Positions 12,241-23,564 of a stretch of DNA of 64,000 nucleotides are shown here, in pieces (within the stretch, counting starts at the first letter, position 1; each line of letters opens with the position of its first letter). The position numbers and the translations under genes were made by a program. This stretch comes from Vigna angularis (lineage: Eukaryota; Streptophyta; Magnoliopsida; Fabales; Fabaceae). The notes under the pieces were generated by a model. The model saw nothing but the letters and a program-made list of their open reading frames with translations, was not told the origin of the DNA and made no database searches. The stretch spans positions 12,476,479 to 12,540,478 of the forward strand of contig NC_068977.1 in assembly GCF_016808095.1 (NCBI RefSeq), read 5' to 3'.

Positions 12241-13663
12241 TGTTGAGATTGTTGATAAGGGGAGCACTAGTTTAGCTGAACCCACAATCTCAGTAATATT
12301 TGTGTTTTCGATGATAACAACACATAATTAATAACACATGAGTATTTTGTGTTACATGTTCTATGATTACATGTTATATGCTTTTGCTTACTGTGATAAA
12401 TTTGTATAAGCATATTTGTGAACATGATTGTGTTGTTCATTGCATATCACTGTGTTTAATATGTAATTCTATATGTGTATGCATGACATAAGGTGTTGGA
12501 AATGAAAAACCACAAGCACTTTGGTTGAACTTTAATGTGTGACAAAACAAACAGTTTTAAGTCGATTACATTATGGGATGAATCGATTAAAACTCGAGTG
12601 TTTGCACAAACTCTTTTCAAGCGTGCTGTGAGTTATTTTGAAGAGAAATGTTTTCAAAATTATGCTAAGTGATTTTACTTAATCGACTACATGCTATCTG
12701 CATTCGACTAAGTTAGTTGTTATTTTGAAAACTGATTGAATGCTTGACTCAACTGATTTAACGGTCATATTTTCAAACATATTGACCAAACATTTATTGT
12801 GAGTCGACTGCATTAAATGTGCATTCAATTAATAAGTTTTAATGATGTTAACTTCCTATAATTGCAAGATGTATTCGACTACATTAGTTACTAAGTCGAT
12901 TAAAATGCATTTAATGTGTGCATAACTATAAATTAACGCTGATTTGAATTCTTTAAGAACTTTTGTGCAATTAACACTTTCATATCTTTCAAAAAACGCT
13001 ATGGTTTCTTATAGAGAAAAGAGAAGCTCCACGAACCAGAGATTGACCGTGGTGATCAAGTCTTAGAGGTTTCTTGAGAAGCAAGATTTGTTGGGTTTGA
13101 ACGTCTGATCTATCTGCACAGAAAGTTGTAATCTGCGTGATCAAAAATTTCTGCAATCGTGAAGATTGACTGGTTTCCCTGTTGTGATTACATGAAGAAG
13201 AACTATGTTCTTTACTTTGAGGGTGGCTCAAAGGGTTTGACAACAGAAGAGGGTGTTCTTGCTACGTGTCTGTATTGTTTACTGCCTATATTAGATTAGA
13301 GGGTTAGAGAAGTGTTTTACATTTTTGACGTGAGGTCGCTGTAAAAACCTTGGTGTATAAACCTTGATTTTTATAGTGCATTTGCTTCCTATGGTTGGAA
13401 GGACACTGGATGTAGGCTTGGCCGAACCAGTATAAAAATCAGCGTTTGAATTCTCTAATCCCTACACTCTTTTATTAAGTCGATTACGCTGTTAGTATAT
13501 TCGATTAAGTTTCCTGCTGCATTGCATATCTTTTAACTTGCGATTCAAGAAAAGTGTAAAAGCATCTTATTTTGTGAAATAGTTTTTGAAAGATTATATT
13601 TTTTACACTTCACCAATTCATCCCCCCTCTTGGTGTGAGAAACTAAGTCATTCTATTTTAACA
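12241..13663 (+). repeat. 5' LTR of copia element G (SIRE-like)
   Basis: Starts TGTTGAGATTGTTGATAAGG and ends CTATTTTAACA, with the standard TG...CA ends. It contains GAACCAGTATAAAAATC near 13424, a conserved block shared with other copia LTRs in this window. Length is 1423 bp. The same LTR family recurs on the minus strand at 45858, 49487 and 51403. Confidence 0.85.
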
Positions 13664-13665
13664 AT

Positions 13666-13681
13666 TGGCACCAGAGCTGGT
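13666..13681 (+). promoter_or_regulatory. Primer-binding site of copia G
   Basis: TTGGCACCAGAGCTGG follows the LTR by two bases. It differs at two bases from the usual TGGTATCAGAGC initiator-Met primer complement. Confidence 0.7.
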
Positions 13682-13745
13682 TTTCATAAAATATTTGAAA
13701 AACAAATCGATTACTATTTCCGGTTAATCGATTCAATCTTGAAAA

Positions 13746-14594
13746 ATGGCCTCTGTTTCTCAAACAAGAAGGACAAGTGAATCCGTTTTCAAGCTTGTGC
13801 ATGTTACCTGTAACGCTAAGTCGAATTTCGTTACTAATGTCTTTTATGAGTCTATTGAAACAGGTTTCTTGAAAAATAAGAAAAAGGGGGTAGATAAATT
13901 GGAATCAAGAGCTGAAAGAATGAATCTGCAGGCTGAAAAGTTTACAAGATTCCTCAATGAGAAGAAAAGTCACAGGCATCAAAATGATAACCAAGAGAAT
14001 GTATCAAGAAGTGATCTCATCATGATGGCTAAATCTGAAACGGTGAAAGCATGTTTGGAACAAAGAGTGAAAGATTCCATGTGGTATCTGGACAACGGAT
14101 GCTCAAGGCTCATGACAGGAGATCCAACAAAATTCACAAGAATTTCTTACAAGACTTCTGGCCATGTCACATACAATGATAACAACAAAGGAAAGATCAT
14201 CGGTATTGGTAAAATCCAAACTCCCTCTATGTATGAAATTGATAATGTGTTGCTTGTTGAAGGATTGAAACACAATTTGCTTAGTATTAGTCAGTTGTGT
14301 GATAGAGGGCTGAAAATAACTTTTGAACCAAAATACTATTTGATTAGCAATGGTTCAACTAATGAGTTATTACTAACAGGAAAAAGATACAACAACATTT
14401 ACATAATCGATTTTAGAAAAACTTCATTCAAATATGTTGTATGTCTTATGTCTAAAGAAGATTATGCATGGTTATGGCATAAGAGACTAACTCATATTAA
14501 TATGGGTCAATTGAACAAGCTAGTGTCTAAGGATCTTTTTATTGGTCTTCCTAATATTCGCTATGCTTCTGAAAAATTGTATGATGCATGCTAG
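13746..14594 (+). pseudogene. copia G gag remnant, aspartic protease and GAG-pre-integrase
   Basis: The polyprotein start is short: nearly all of gag is missing, and the frame begins with an unrecognised 60-residue piece. The protease site reads WYLDNGCSRLMTGD, where copia usually has D-S-G; here it is D-N-G, and the usual CSRHMTG His is Leu. The pre-integrase segment includes WLWHKRLTHINMGQLNKL with the zinc-binding H residues. The frame stops at TAG after KLYDAC, where the family continues with KGKQ. Protease substitutions and the stop make it inactive as read. Confidence 0.8.
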
Positions 14595-15663
14595 AAAGGA
14601 AAACAAACAAAAAAATCATTCAAAAATAAAAGAGAAATATCTACCACCAGACCCCTGGAACTATTGGAGATGGACTTATTCGGTCCTTCAAGGGTTAGGA
14701 GTCTTGGAGGAAATTTATATGGTTTAGTAATTGTTGATGACTATTCTCGTTTTACTTAGACATTCTTCATTTATGCCAAGAGTGAAACCTTCAGAGTGTT
14801 CAAGAAATTTACTGCTGTTATTCAAAATGAAAAAAAAGCTTAAGATTAAATCAATTATAAGTGATCATGGCAAGGAGTTCCAAAATGAAGCATTTGATGA
14901 ATATTGTGCGGAGATGGGAATCTCTCACAACTTCTCAGCACCAAGAACACCTCAGCAGAATAGAGTTGTTGAAAGAAAAAATAGGGCATTAGAAGAACTA
15001 GCAAAAACCATGGTGAATGAGAGGGACTTACCAAAGTATTTTTGGGCAGATGCAGTGAGCACAACTTGTTATGTACTGAATATAACAAAGATAAGATCAA
15101 TGTTGAACTTGACTCCCAATGAATTGTTCAAGGGAAGAAAGCCTAACATTTCACATATGCGGATCTTTGGATGCAAGTGTTTTGTTCTAAACAATGGTAA
15201 GGAAAGCCTTGGTAAGTTTGATTCCAAAGCCGATGAGGCCATATTTATTGGTTTTTCTCTTACAAGTAAAGCTTACCGTGTTTATAACAAAAGAACAATG
15301 TGTGTTGAGGAATCTGTATATGTAGCTTTTGACGAGTATATTGATATTGCCACTAATCCTGTACACTCTAGAAAGTCAATACATGCAGATGATTCCGCTG
15401 GAGAGGAAGAAGAAAATGAAGAAATCCCAGAAGAGGAAAATCCTGAGAATGTAATCGATCCCCCCAGAGCTGAATCGATTAAGGAATGTAAAACACTAAG
15501 GAATGTCTCGATAAACAACATCATTGGTGATATCACAAGAGGTGTTTCCACCAGGCGTCAACTTAATCAATTCTGCATGAATGTAACGTATGTTGCTAAG
15601 ATTGAACCCAATAACATTGAAGTTGCACTTGCGGATGAAAAATGGATGATGGCCATGCAATAG
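14595..15663 (+). pseudogene. copia G integrase core
   Basis: Integrase inserts retroelement cDNA into the host genome. The catalytic triad is visible: D in LLEMDLFGP (about 14670), D in ISDHGKEF (about 14865), and E in RVVERKNRALEE (about 14975). The reading frame is interrupted by TAG at 14592, another TAG in the place of a Trp after SRFT (about 14757), and a frameshift near 14830 in an A-rich stretch. The C-terminal region carries the typical MRIFGCKCFV and FIGFS blocks. It closes at TAG 15661-15663, where a Glu codon is expected. Confidence 0.85.
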
Positions 15664-16518
15664 GAGCTAAATCAGTTTAAGAGGAATAATGTATGGGAGC
15701 TGGTTCCAAGAACAGAAAACCTTCAGGTTATAGGCACTAAATGGGTCTTCAGAAACAAGATGGATGACTTAGGAGAAATCATCAAGAACAAGGCAAGGTT
15801 GGTTGCTAAAGGTTACAGTCAAGAAGAAGGAATCAATTATGATGAAACGTATGCACCAGTGGCCAGACTGGAAGCAATAAGGATACGACTTGCTATTGCC
15901 TCAGTCATGAAGTTCAAGTTGTACCAAATGGATGTCAAGAGTGCTTTCCTAAACGGGTACATCAAGGAAGAAGTATATGTGGAACAACCACCAGGATTTC
16001 AAGACTTTGAACATCTAGACTTTGTTTTCAAATTGAAAAAGGTCTTATGTGGACTGAAACAGGCGCCAAGGTCATGGTACAAGCGTCTAAGTGAGTTCCT
16101 GGTAAAGAAGGGATTCACTAGGGGTAAAGTAGATTCAACTCTTTTCATTAAGAATTCCAAAAAGGATAGATTATATGTGCAAATTTATGTTGATGATATC
16201 ATTTTTGGATCAACTAATCCCTCTTTATGCAAAGAGTTTTCTAAGACTATGCAGGATGAGTTCGAGATGTCCATGATGGGAGAACTCACATACTTCCTAG
16301 GACTTCAACTTAAGCAGACTGAGAATGACATCTTTATTCATCAATCAAAGTACTACACTGATTTGTTAAAGATATATAAAATGTTGGACTGCAAAAAGAC
16401 TCCAACACCTATGGCAACAAACTTCTTTCTTGACCTTGATGAAGCAGGCAAAGCGGTTGATCAGAAAATGTATAGAGGTATGATTAGATCTCTACTGTGC
16501 TTAACTCCCAATAGCTAG
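15664..16518 (+). pseudogene. copia G reverse transcriptase, truncated
   Basis: It reads in the same frame as the integrase. RT blocks are clear: [64 protein letters not shown] and the catalytic YVDDIIFGS (about 16186). The frame ends at 16518 after SLLCLTPNS because of a frameshift; related sequence continues to about 16625 and then stops abruptly. RNase H is absent. The YVDD site is intact but the polyprotein is not translatable. Confidence 0.9.
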
Positions 16519-16625
16519 ACATCATGCATAGTGTATGTCTTTGTGCTAGGTTTCAGTCTCTACCAAAAGAATCACACTTAACAATTGTAAAAAAGAATTT
16601 TGAAATACTTAAAGGGAACCAAGAA

Positions 16626-17072
16626 TCTTGGTGTGAGAAACTAAGCCATTCTATTTTAACAATTGGTATCAGATGAAGAAGATGAGTCCAATGAAGAGGA
16701 TTCTATGGAAATATCTGAATCACAATAAGGGTCTTAGGATCATAGTTTTTGAGTCATAATTTCTGTTTTGTTGGATAGTTTTACAGTGGTTAGCATAAAT
16801 TGCAAGATACCTAGGTGTTTTTTGCTTTCACCAGATTGTAATCATTGCTTGATCATAAATGAAATCAGTTTTTGTTTTGCCAATCTGTGTGTGGATGACT
16901 CCTTGCGAATGATGAATTAATCAGATTGGAAATCGATTACACTGTGTTTGTATGCAACTTGATATATTTCACTGTTACATTTACATAATTGCATACTTAT
17001 ACATTATTTGTGATAATTCTTGTAATTCTTTGATTCTAAAATGCTTGATCTGGAAAGACCTGGAAAGGTTAT
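16626..17072 (+). mobile_element. Displaced copia LTR end plus 3' internal tail
   Basis: At 16626-16663 the sequence is the last part of a G-type LTR (CTTGGTGTGAGAAACTAAG, ending ATTTTAACA), followed by TTGGTATCAG, part of a primer-binding site. This joins directly onto broken RT and then onto a Glu/Asp/Ser-rich tail (EEDESNEEDSMEISESQ, stop near 16728) that could be the end of an env-like ORF. The rest to 17072 is noncoding, with ATCGATTACA motifs. Confidence 0.6.
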
Positions 17073-18291
17073 TAATAAGTCCAAAAAAGTAGTAAATTTT
17101 CATATGAAATTTTGGCACTTATGTTTTAAATTGTGTACATTTGTATCAATTCGCCTCAATCTAAGAAAGATGAAATGTAATCATATGTTTCCGAGTTGTT
17201 GATTAAAAGGAAATCATTTGATCCCTATTTTGTATATGTTCCAGGTAAATTAAGAGAAAAGAGAAAAGAGAGAAGAGCAAATCTTGCAACAATTTGCCCA
17301 AGCTAAAATGATCTCGCTTAAGCTAGATTCATCCAGGAAGCCATTGATTTTAAATTCATTCTCGCTTAAGTGAAAATAATTTAGCTTCAGCGAAAATGAC
17401 TATCTTCTCCAAGAAGTTTCTTCTCGCTTAAGCGATAATCATCTAGCTTAAGCGAGAATTCGCGCAATATATATACTCACGAGTCAGAAAGAAAGGGACA
17501 GAGGGAGCTACAGAGAAAAAAAATCACAAAGTTATCAAAAGGGTTGTTCTTTCACTTTTGTTATAGGATCTTCTTCTTCATCTCTTAGAATGCTAATGGC
17601 TACGATGAGTGACTGATCTTTTCTCTTGGGATTGAATGTAATCGATTCGAACTCGGATGTAATCTGGTGATATTTATGTATAGCATTTCTATTTTATTCA
17701 ATATTGGTATTTTTGTTCTGCTCTTAGTGCTTGATTCTATCTGATCAATAGTTTCATGAATGTGGGTTTTAGTTTTGCTAGAAAGTATTTCTAAAATCTG
17801 ATCTGGACAAGAATACTTGATATCCTGTGATGCTAGGAATAGATTTCAGTTTATCAATTTGTTATAACAATTGAATATAATGTTGGACAGTTTGTTGGAT
17901 GTGTGAGGAATCAATATTCAAGGAACTGATCTTATGAATTTTATACGCGAGGAATCGATATAAATGACTTTTGTGTGTTGCATCAATATTGGTAATTTCA
18001 GGTGCTATATGTTTATATTCATTCAGATTACAGACGAGTGAGATAGATGAATTCAATCCTAACTTCTCATATTAAACTTTCTTTAACTTATCTGCTGTTA
18101 ATATTTTACTCTTACGCAACATAGTATAAATTATCAAAATCCGTTATGAATCAAGTTCAATACCCTTGTATATATGCTGTTTGAGATAAATTTATCTATT
18201 TAATTGAAGTTGTTCCTCGTGGGATCGACACTCTTACTTAAAAATCATTATACTACAGTTGACTATTGGTACGCTTGCCAAAAGTTCAACA
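17073..18291 (+). repeat. 5' LTR of the Athila-like element
   Basis: It aligns with 23565-24559 over about 990 bp at high identity (shared AATAAGTCCAAAAAAGTAG start). The first two bases are TA here but TG in the right copy, so the left end has mutated. It ends AAGTTCAACA. It contains several copies of a CTCGCTTAAGCG-type motif (17310-17460) and TATATATACTC at about 17466, a likely TATA region. Confidence 0.88.
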
Positions 18292-18295
18292 AGTA

Positions 18296-18320
18296 TTTTG
18301 GGTGTCGTTGCCTGGGAACG
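18296..18320 (+). promoter_or_regulatory. Primer-binding site of the Athila-like element
   Basis: TTTTGGGTGTCGTTGCCTGG lies a few bases after the LTR. It resembles the Athila/Calypso TTTGGCGCCGTTGCCGGGGA type (Asp tRNA) with several substitutions. Confidence 0.6.
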
Positions 18321-18619
18321 ATTTTCTTTTGAATTTATAAAGTTATCTCATCCAAATTTGTGAATATATTTCTTTTTATTTATTTAGTTTATTTAGTTTT
18401 CTCTTTTGTATTAATCCTTGATTGAGCTGTTTTGATTTATGTTCTTAAGAGGTCAGGTTTCTAAAGATCAATTAGCATTTGACCCAGAGATAGAAAAAAC
18501 CGCTCAAAGAAGTAGAGGCAAAAACAAAGAAGAAGGAAGGAAAAACAAAGGAAAAATCTTCCAATACTTCCATCACACATCTGGAAACAGAAAATATTGC
18601 GGAAGAAGGACCAACCCCA

Positions 18620-19740
18620 CCTAGAAGAACATTGGGAGACTATGCTATGCAACAAGGGCCAAGATATTTTTCAAGCATAGTAATACCACCCACCACCAAA
18701 ACATGGAAATGAAGCCAGCTTTCCTTAGCTTAATCAATTCTCATCAATTCACTAGAATGGATAATAAAGATTCATATATTCATCTTTCTACGTTCTATGA
18801 ACTGATAGTAACTATGGGATTTGAAGAAAGGGATCTTGATCATGTTTATATGCATTTGTTTCCTTTTTCTCTGACAGGAAAAGCAAACGAATGGCTTAAA
18901 TCACATCCAAACCAAAGTCTAAACAAGTGGAGTGATGTAGAAGATAAATTCTTGAATAGATTCTTTCCACCTTCTCGTTACAATAAGGCAAAAGCTGAGA
19001 TTTCTACTTTTAGGCAAGGAGCAGATGAGCCATTTTGTGAACCTTGGGAACAATTTAATTCTTTATTGAGGAGATGCCAAATCATGGGTTTGAAGATATT
19101 GCTCAACTAAATATTTTCTGCAATGGTCTGAGGCCAGACACCAAAATGATATTAGATGTAGCAGCTAGAGGAATAATGATGTCTGTAGATGTAGAGCAAG
19201 CAACAAGAATCATTGAGGCATTAGCATCTACAGACCATCAAGCTAAACATAATAGACAAACAGTTCAACGGAAAGCAATGCTTGATCTCAGTACTATAGA
19301 TGCAATTTTAGCTCAGAATAAAATTCTGACTCAGCAGATGGAAGCATTAACCAAACAGATGGCTAATCTACCTGAGCAATTAAAAGCAGTACAATCTTCT
19401 TCTAGTCAACAACCCATGAGATGTAACTTCTGTGGAGGTGACCATCCCAATGGTCATTGTTCATATCAAAGTGGCCCACAAGAAGGAGAAGTTCAATATG
19501 TGAGTAATCAAGGAAGCACATGTAATTTCTCTAACAATAATAACTTTTCGCAGGGTGGAGAAACAATGAAAGTCAGAATTTTGGATGGAAACAAGATGTT
19601 GGTCCTTCAAATAGACAACCTCCTTATCAGAATCAACAACAAAATCCATTTGTGTATGAAATAACAACCAAATTGGAGGATACTCTAGAAAAATTCATGC
19701 AAGCTTCTATAACCAATCAGAAAAATAGAAGCTTCAATCA
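18620..19740 (+). pseudogene. Athila-like gag pseudogene
   Basis: This encodes a Retrotrans_gag capsid protein. Readable pieces: RRTLGDYAMQQGPRYFSS (18631 on), then EMKPAFLSLINSHQF to LNRFFPPSRYNKAK (18703-19080), and after a frame change FEDIAQLNIFCNGLRPDTK (19090-19664). A zinc-knuckle-like CNFCGGDHPNGHC sits at about 19423-19461. At least two frameshifts (near 18700 and 19075) and a stop near 19664 break it. A charged Lys/Glu-rich stretch follows at 19902-20234. Confidence 0.85.
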
Positions 19741-19901
19741 GAAATCTTGAAACACAAGTGGGACAATTGGCTAAATAACTATCAGATCAACATGCAAATC
19801 ATTTTTCAGCCAACACCCAAACTAATCCCAAGGAGCATTGTAAATCAATTACTACCAGAAGTGGTAAAATTCTGGGAAGAGGGATTGAAGACAATCTAGT
19901 T

Positions 19902-20234
19902 GTGGAGGAGGAAGTTTTGGAGAAAAAAGTAAATGAGAAAGAGAAAAATGAGTGTGAGGGAAAGAAAGAGAAAAATAAAGGTGAGTATGTGAATAAAGGA
20001 GAAGAAAATAAAAATCAAGAAAAAGAGTTTTTGAAACACCTTCCTTATCCGAAAAACCCATCTAACATAGACAAGGAGAGACAATTGGCTCGGTTCAAGC
20101 AAATATTCAACCAGCTGGAGATCACCAGGCCCTTGACTGAAGCACTACAACAGATTCCTGCCTATGCGAAGTACATGAAGCAAATCCTCAGCAAGAAGAA
20201 GAATTATTTAGATGAAGAAACAATTGAAGTGTAG
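19902..20234 (+). pseudogene. Athila-like gag/linker fragment
   Basis: It is a Lys/Glu-rich linker followed by FLKHLPYPKNP and LARFKQIFNQLEITRPLTEAL. This matches the block that links gag to protease in Athila elements. It stops at 20234, just 18 bases before the protease frame opens. Confidence 0.7.
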
Positions 20235-20252
20235 GGAAATTGTAGTGTCATC

Positions 20253-21050
20253 ATGAAAAAGACTCTCCCTCCAAAATTCAAAGATCCGGGGAGCTTCACC
20301 ATTCCTTGCACCATTGGAAACCATGATATAGGGAAGACTCTTATTGATTTAGGGGCTAGCATAAATCTGATGCCCCTATCTATGCTTAAAAAGATTGGTG
20401 GTCTTGAAGCCAAGCCAACAAGAATGATGCTTCAATTGGCAGATAGGTCCATCAAATATCCTTATGGTGTGGTAGAAGACGTGGTGATAAAAATTGATAA
20501 GCTCCAATTCCTAGTGGACTTTGTAGTGATGGAGATGAAGGAAGATGCAGAGATACCGCTCATCCTTGGAAGACCTTTCATGAAGACAACCAAGGTTGTC
20601 ATTCATATGGAAGAGGGAATACTAAAATTAAAAGACCAAGATAGAGAGGTAACTTTTAATTTCTTCAAAGATATGCAACAAAGTAAAGAGGAACAACCTA
20701 GTCTTGAAGCAAACGATGAAGTTTTATCAGTTACTAGTCTACCAAGGCAAGTTGCCAAGTTTGCAAAAAAAAGCCTTAATTGTTTCTCTCCAAAAGTGAA
20801 GGAAGAGGATGGAGATAAGGAAGAGAAACTAGTTCACCAACACCCTGTTTTAGAAAGTGATGAACCCAAACCTGGCAAACTAGTGATTATTAAGAACAGG
20901 TTATGGGTTATCAAGGCAATAAAGGCAAATGGAGTACTTGAAATTGAGGCTCCCTATTCAAGAAGAGTCAAGTTGGTGACGGGAAAGCTACCGAGAAGAT
21001 GTTGGTGTCATGAAAGGAAGAAGCACATCAACATCATGAATCAAACCTAA
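20253..21050 (+). pseudogene. Athila-like protease fused to the integrase C-terminal tail
   Basis: The protease region runs from about residue 10 to 130. The active site is LIDLGASINLMPLSM (D-L-G-A-S, normal for Athila), and the flap side carries IPLILGRPFM. After a charged linker the frame reads PGKLVIIKNRLWVIKAIKANGV, which resembles the integrase tail (P-G-K-L-x-S-R-W-x-G-P-F). So RT, RNase H and the integrase core are deleted in frame. The frame is open for 265 residues but cannot support retrotransposition alone. Confidence 0.8.
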
Positions 21051-23564
21051 TTGCCCCATCTGTCAGGCTCGTGACGTTAAACAAGCGCTTCCTGGGAGGC
21101 AACCCAATGTTTAATTATGTTTTCGCATTTTAATTTTATCTTGTGTGTTAATTGTGTTTGTGTATTTATTATGTGTTTGTTTGCGAAAGGGTAAGTTTTA
21201 ACATTTAAATGTCTCAATAAGGAAAACCATGCATACCTAAGTCTTCTTGTACCAAAATGTTTGTGTCATGCATGATACTAAGTTTTGGTGCCAAAATTGA
21301 GTTCATTGAATGATAAAAATTGTCTTGTTTTGGCCAAATTGTGAAAATTGAGTTTAAGAGTTTTTGTGAAACTTTTGGGCATGACAGATAATTGGGTGAG
21401 GAATATATTGATATGTGTCTCTTGATTAATTAAACTGAATTCATCATGAATTGGGTGAGTAAAAGTTGAAAATTTTCAAAAGTGGCAAAAACTGCATTAT
21501 TTTCGCCTAAGTTAAACCTTCTCGCCTGGGCTAGATATGCAGAAAACTGAAACACAAGTTTTTCTTATATTTGTGCTTAAGCGAAAGAAGACTCGCTTGG
21601 GCGAGAATTGAATTTCAAATTCCCGTGCCCTCTGGAACATTTTTGCTTAAGCTAAACCTTGCTCGCCTGGGCGAAAATGTCCTGCAAATGAGGTTGAGCC
21701 ACTTGAGCTTTTTCGCTTAGATTAAACTTGGTTCGCCTGGGCGAAACTTTTTAAAACTGAAACCTGCCAATCTAGCTTAAGCGAGACCAAGGGACCCTGT
21801 GTTAAAACTTAGAAAGGGAAGCACTGGTTCATAACTACTTTCTTTTCAACATAGTGCTTTCTTCCTTCAAAGTATAGGGCGCGATTTTCTTGATCCAATG
21901 GTGCTCAATTAACTCACCAATCCCTTCCTTCCTTTGCTAAATTCCCTTGAAGGCATGACTCCACCAAAATTCTTGGTATACTTACAGTGGCCTGGGGACA
22001 GTCCAATTTTTCCAGGGGAAAGTGGACCTACTAGACTTGACAACACTTTTGCAGATGGATTCACATCAGGTGAGGGGCCATCAAGAGTTGCAGATAGAGA
22101 TGACCTTGTTGTGGGGGAAGAGTCAGTCGGAGTGGACCTTCAAGAGGAGGAGTTTCAGGCTGAATTTGATAGAGTCATGAGGGGAGATTGACACACAACA
22201 CTATTCCAACCTCCAAAACTCAATGAAATACGATTTTTTTTTTGTTTTACTGCAAAACTTTTTTTTAGTAATATTATGCTTTAGTTGTTTTGGTTAGAAT
22301 GTACAGTTTAAATTACTTTTTGCTTTACTTTTTGCTTAATATTGCACAGAGCACATACACAACTAAAATGATTTTTTTTGGGAATTATAAGAAATCTTTC
22401 TTGAGGAAATTGGTTAAAGAGAAATCAAGTTTCAAAAAGTTTTCTAAGATAGTACAACTGAAAAAGAAAAAAGGAAAATTTTGGTTGAATCCATAGTTAA
22501 ATGGGATTAGGATATTAGTGTTGGATAATTGGTTAAGATAATCAATTGCAACAACAAGTGATATACCAAGGAAAGAAACCAAACACAGAACCTAGTGAGT
22601 GTGTGAATCCTTAAACAGTTTGAGAGTTTCCACTGTTTGTTGTCAAGTTGATATTGCTTGAGTTTTCATTTGGATAACATCACACTTGAAGCAGGAAAAT
22701 GATCAAGGCCGTTTTGTTGAATTTAAATAACTTAGTGCCAAACATCCAACCTCAGAATAATCATCCTTTTGTGATAGTCCATTTAAGCCTAATTGCTTTG
22801 AATTATGCACCTTCACCTTAACTTTAATTAGTATCCTTTCCCTTTACACACTTTAGGGATAAAGAGCATAGGTGCATTTTATTCAGTTTTAAAATGGGAT
22901 TTGGTTGGTGGAATTGTACTTAGAAAAGAAAGGGGCTGAGTATTTTGTATTATAATTCACTCCTTAGTATTGTATAGAAATGTATCTAAAAAAAAGGAAA
23001 GAAGAAAAAGAAGGAGTGAATACTGAATGAAAAAGAAACATTGGGTTTTGAGGTATGAGATGGGATGAATCGAGAGTAGAATTGGAAGTGGGTTTAAAGT
23101 GTAGTTATGCTCTCTTTTCTAAAGTTGTGCTTTTGTTATCTTGAAAAACCATAATTCTTGGAAGCCCAACCTCATTACAACCTTTAAAAGTCCTTGAGAT
23201 TCATGCTGATTGTGTGTGTGGTTTGATTGAAAATGACTGGCAATTTTAATTTGTTCAATTTCAGTGGAAAATGAGAGAAACACATCCTTGTAAGATTCTA
23301 GAGAGAATTTCCTTGGTTAGAATCAATGGTTCTTCCAATTGATTGTCTTGAAAAATTTGCTGCACTTTTATCCTTCTTTTATTTGATAATTGGATTCACC
23401 ATTTGCTTCTGATTTTGAATCTGTAGTTTGGAATGCACAATTTGTCTTGTAAGGACTATGAAATTGATTTCTCAAATAACCAATTTCAAAGTTTGAGTTT
23501 TGAAAAGCTGTTGGGATCTTATTACTTTGCTTGAGGACAAGCAAGATGCTAGGTTGAGGGGAGT
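21051..23564 (+). other. 3' internal region of the Athila-like element, with env-like tail and polypurine tract
   Basis: A block at 21072-21106 (GACGTTAAACAAGCGCTTCC, then GGGAGGCAAC) is the conserved post-pol motif, also present near the right edge of this window. At 21490-21790 there are several CTCGCCTGGGCGA and CGCTTAAGCGA motifs. A short frame at 21934-22191 reads GMTPPKFLVYLQWPGDSP and looks like the end of the Athila ORF3. The polypurine tract, AGGTTGAGGGGAGT, ends at 23564 next to the 3' LTR. Confidence 0.65.
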
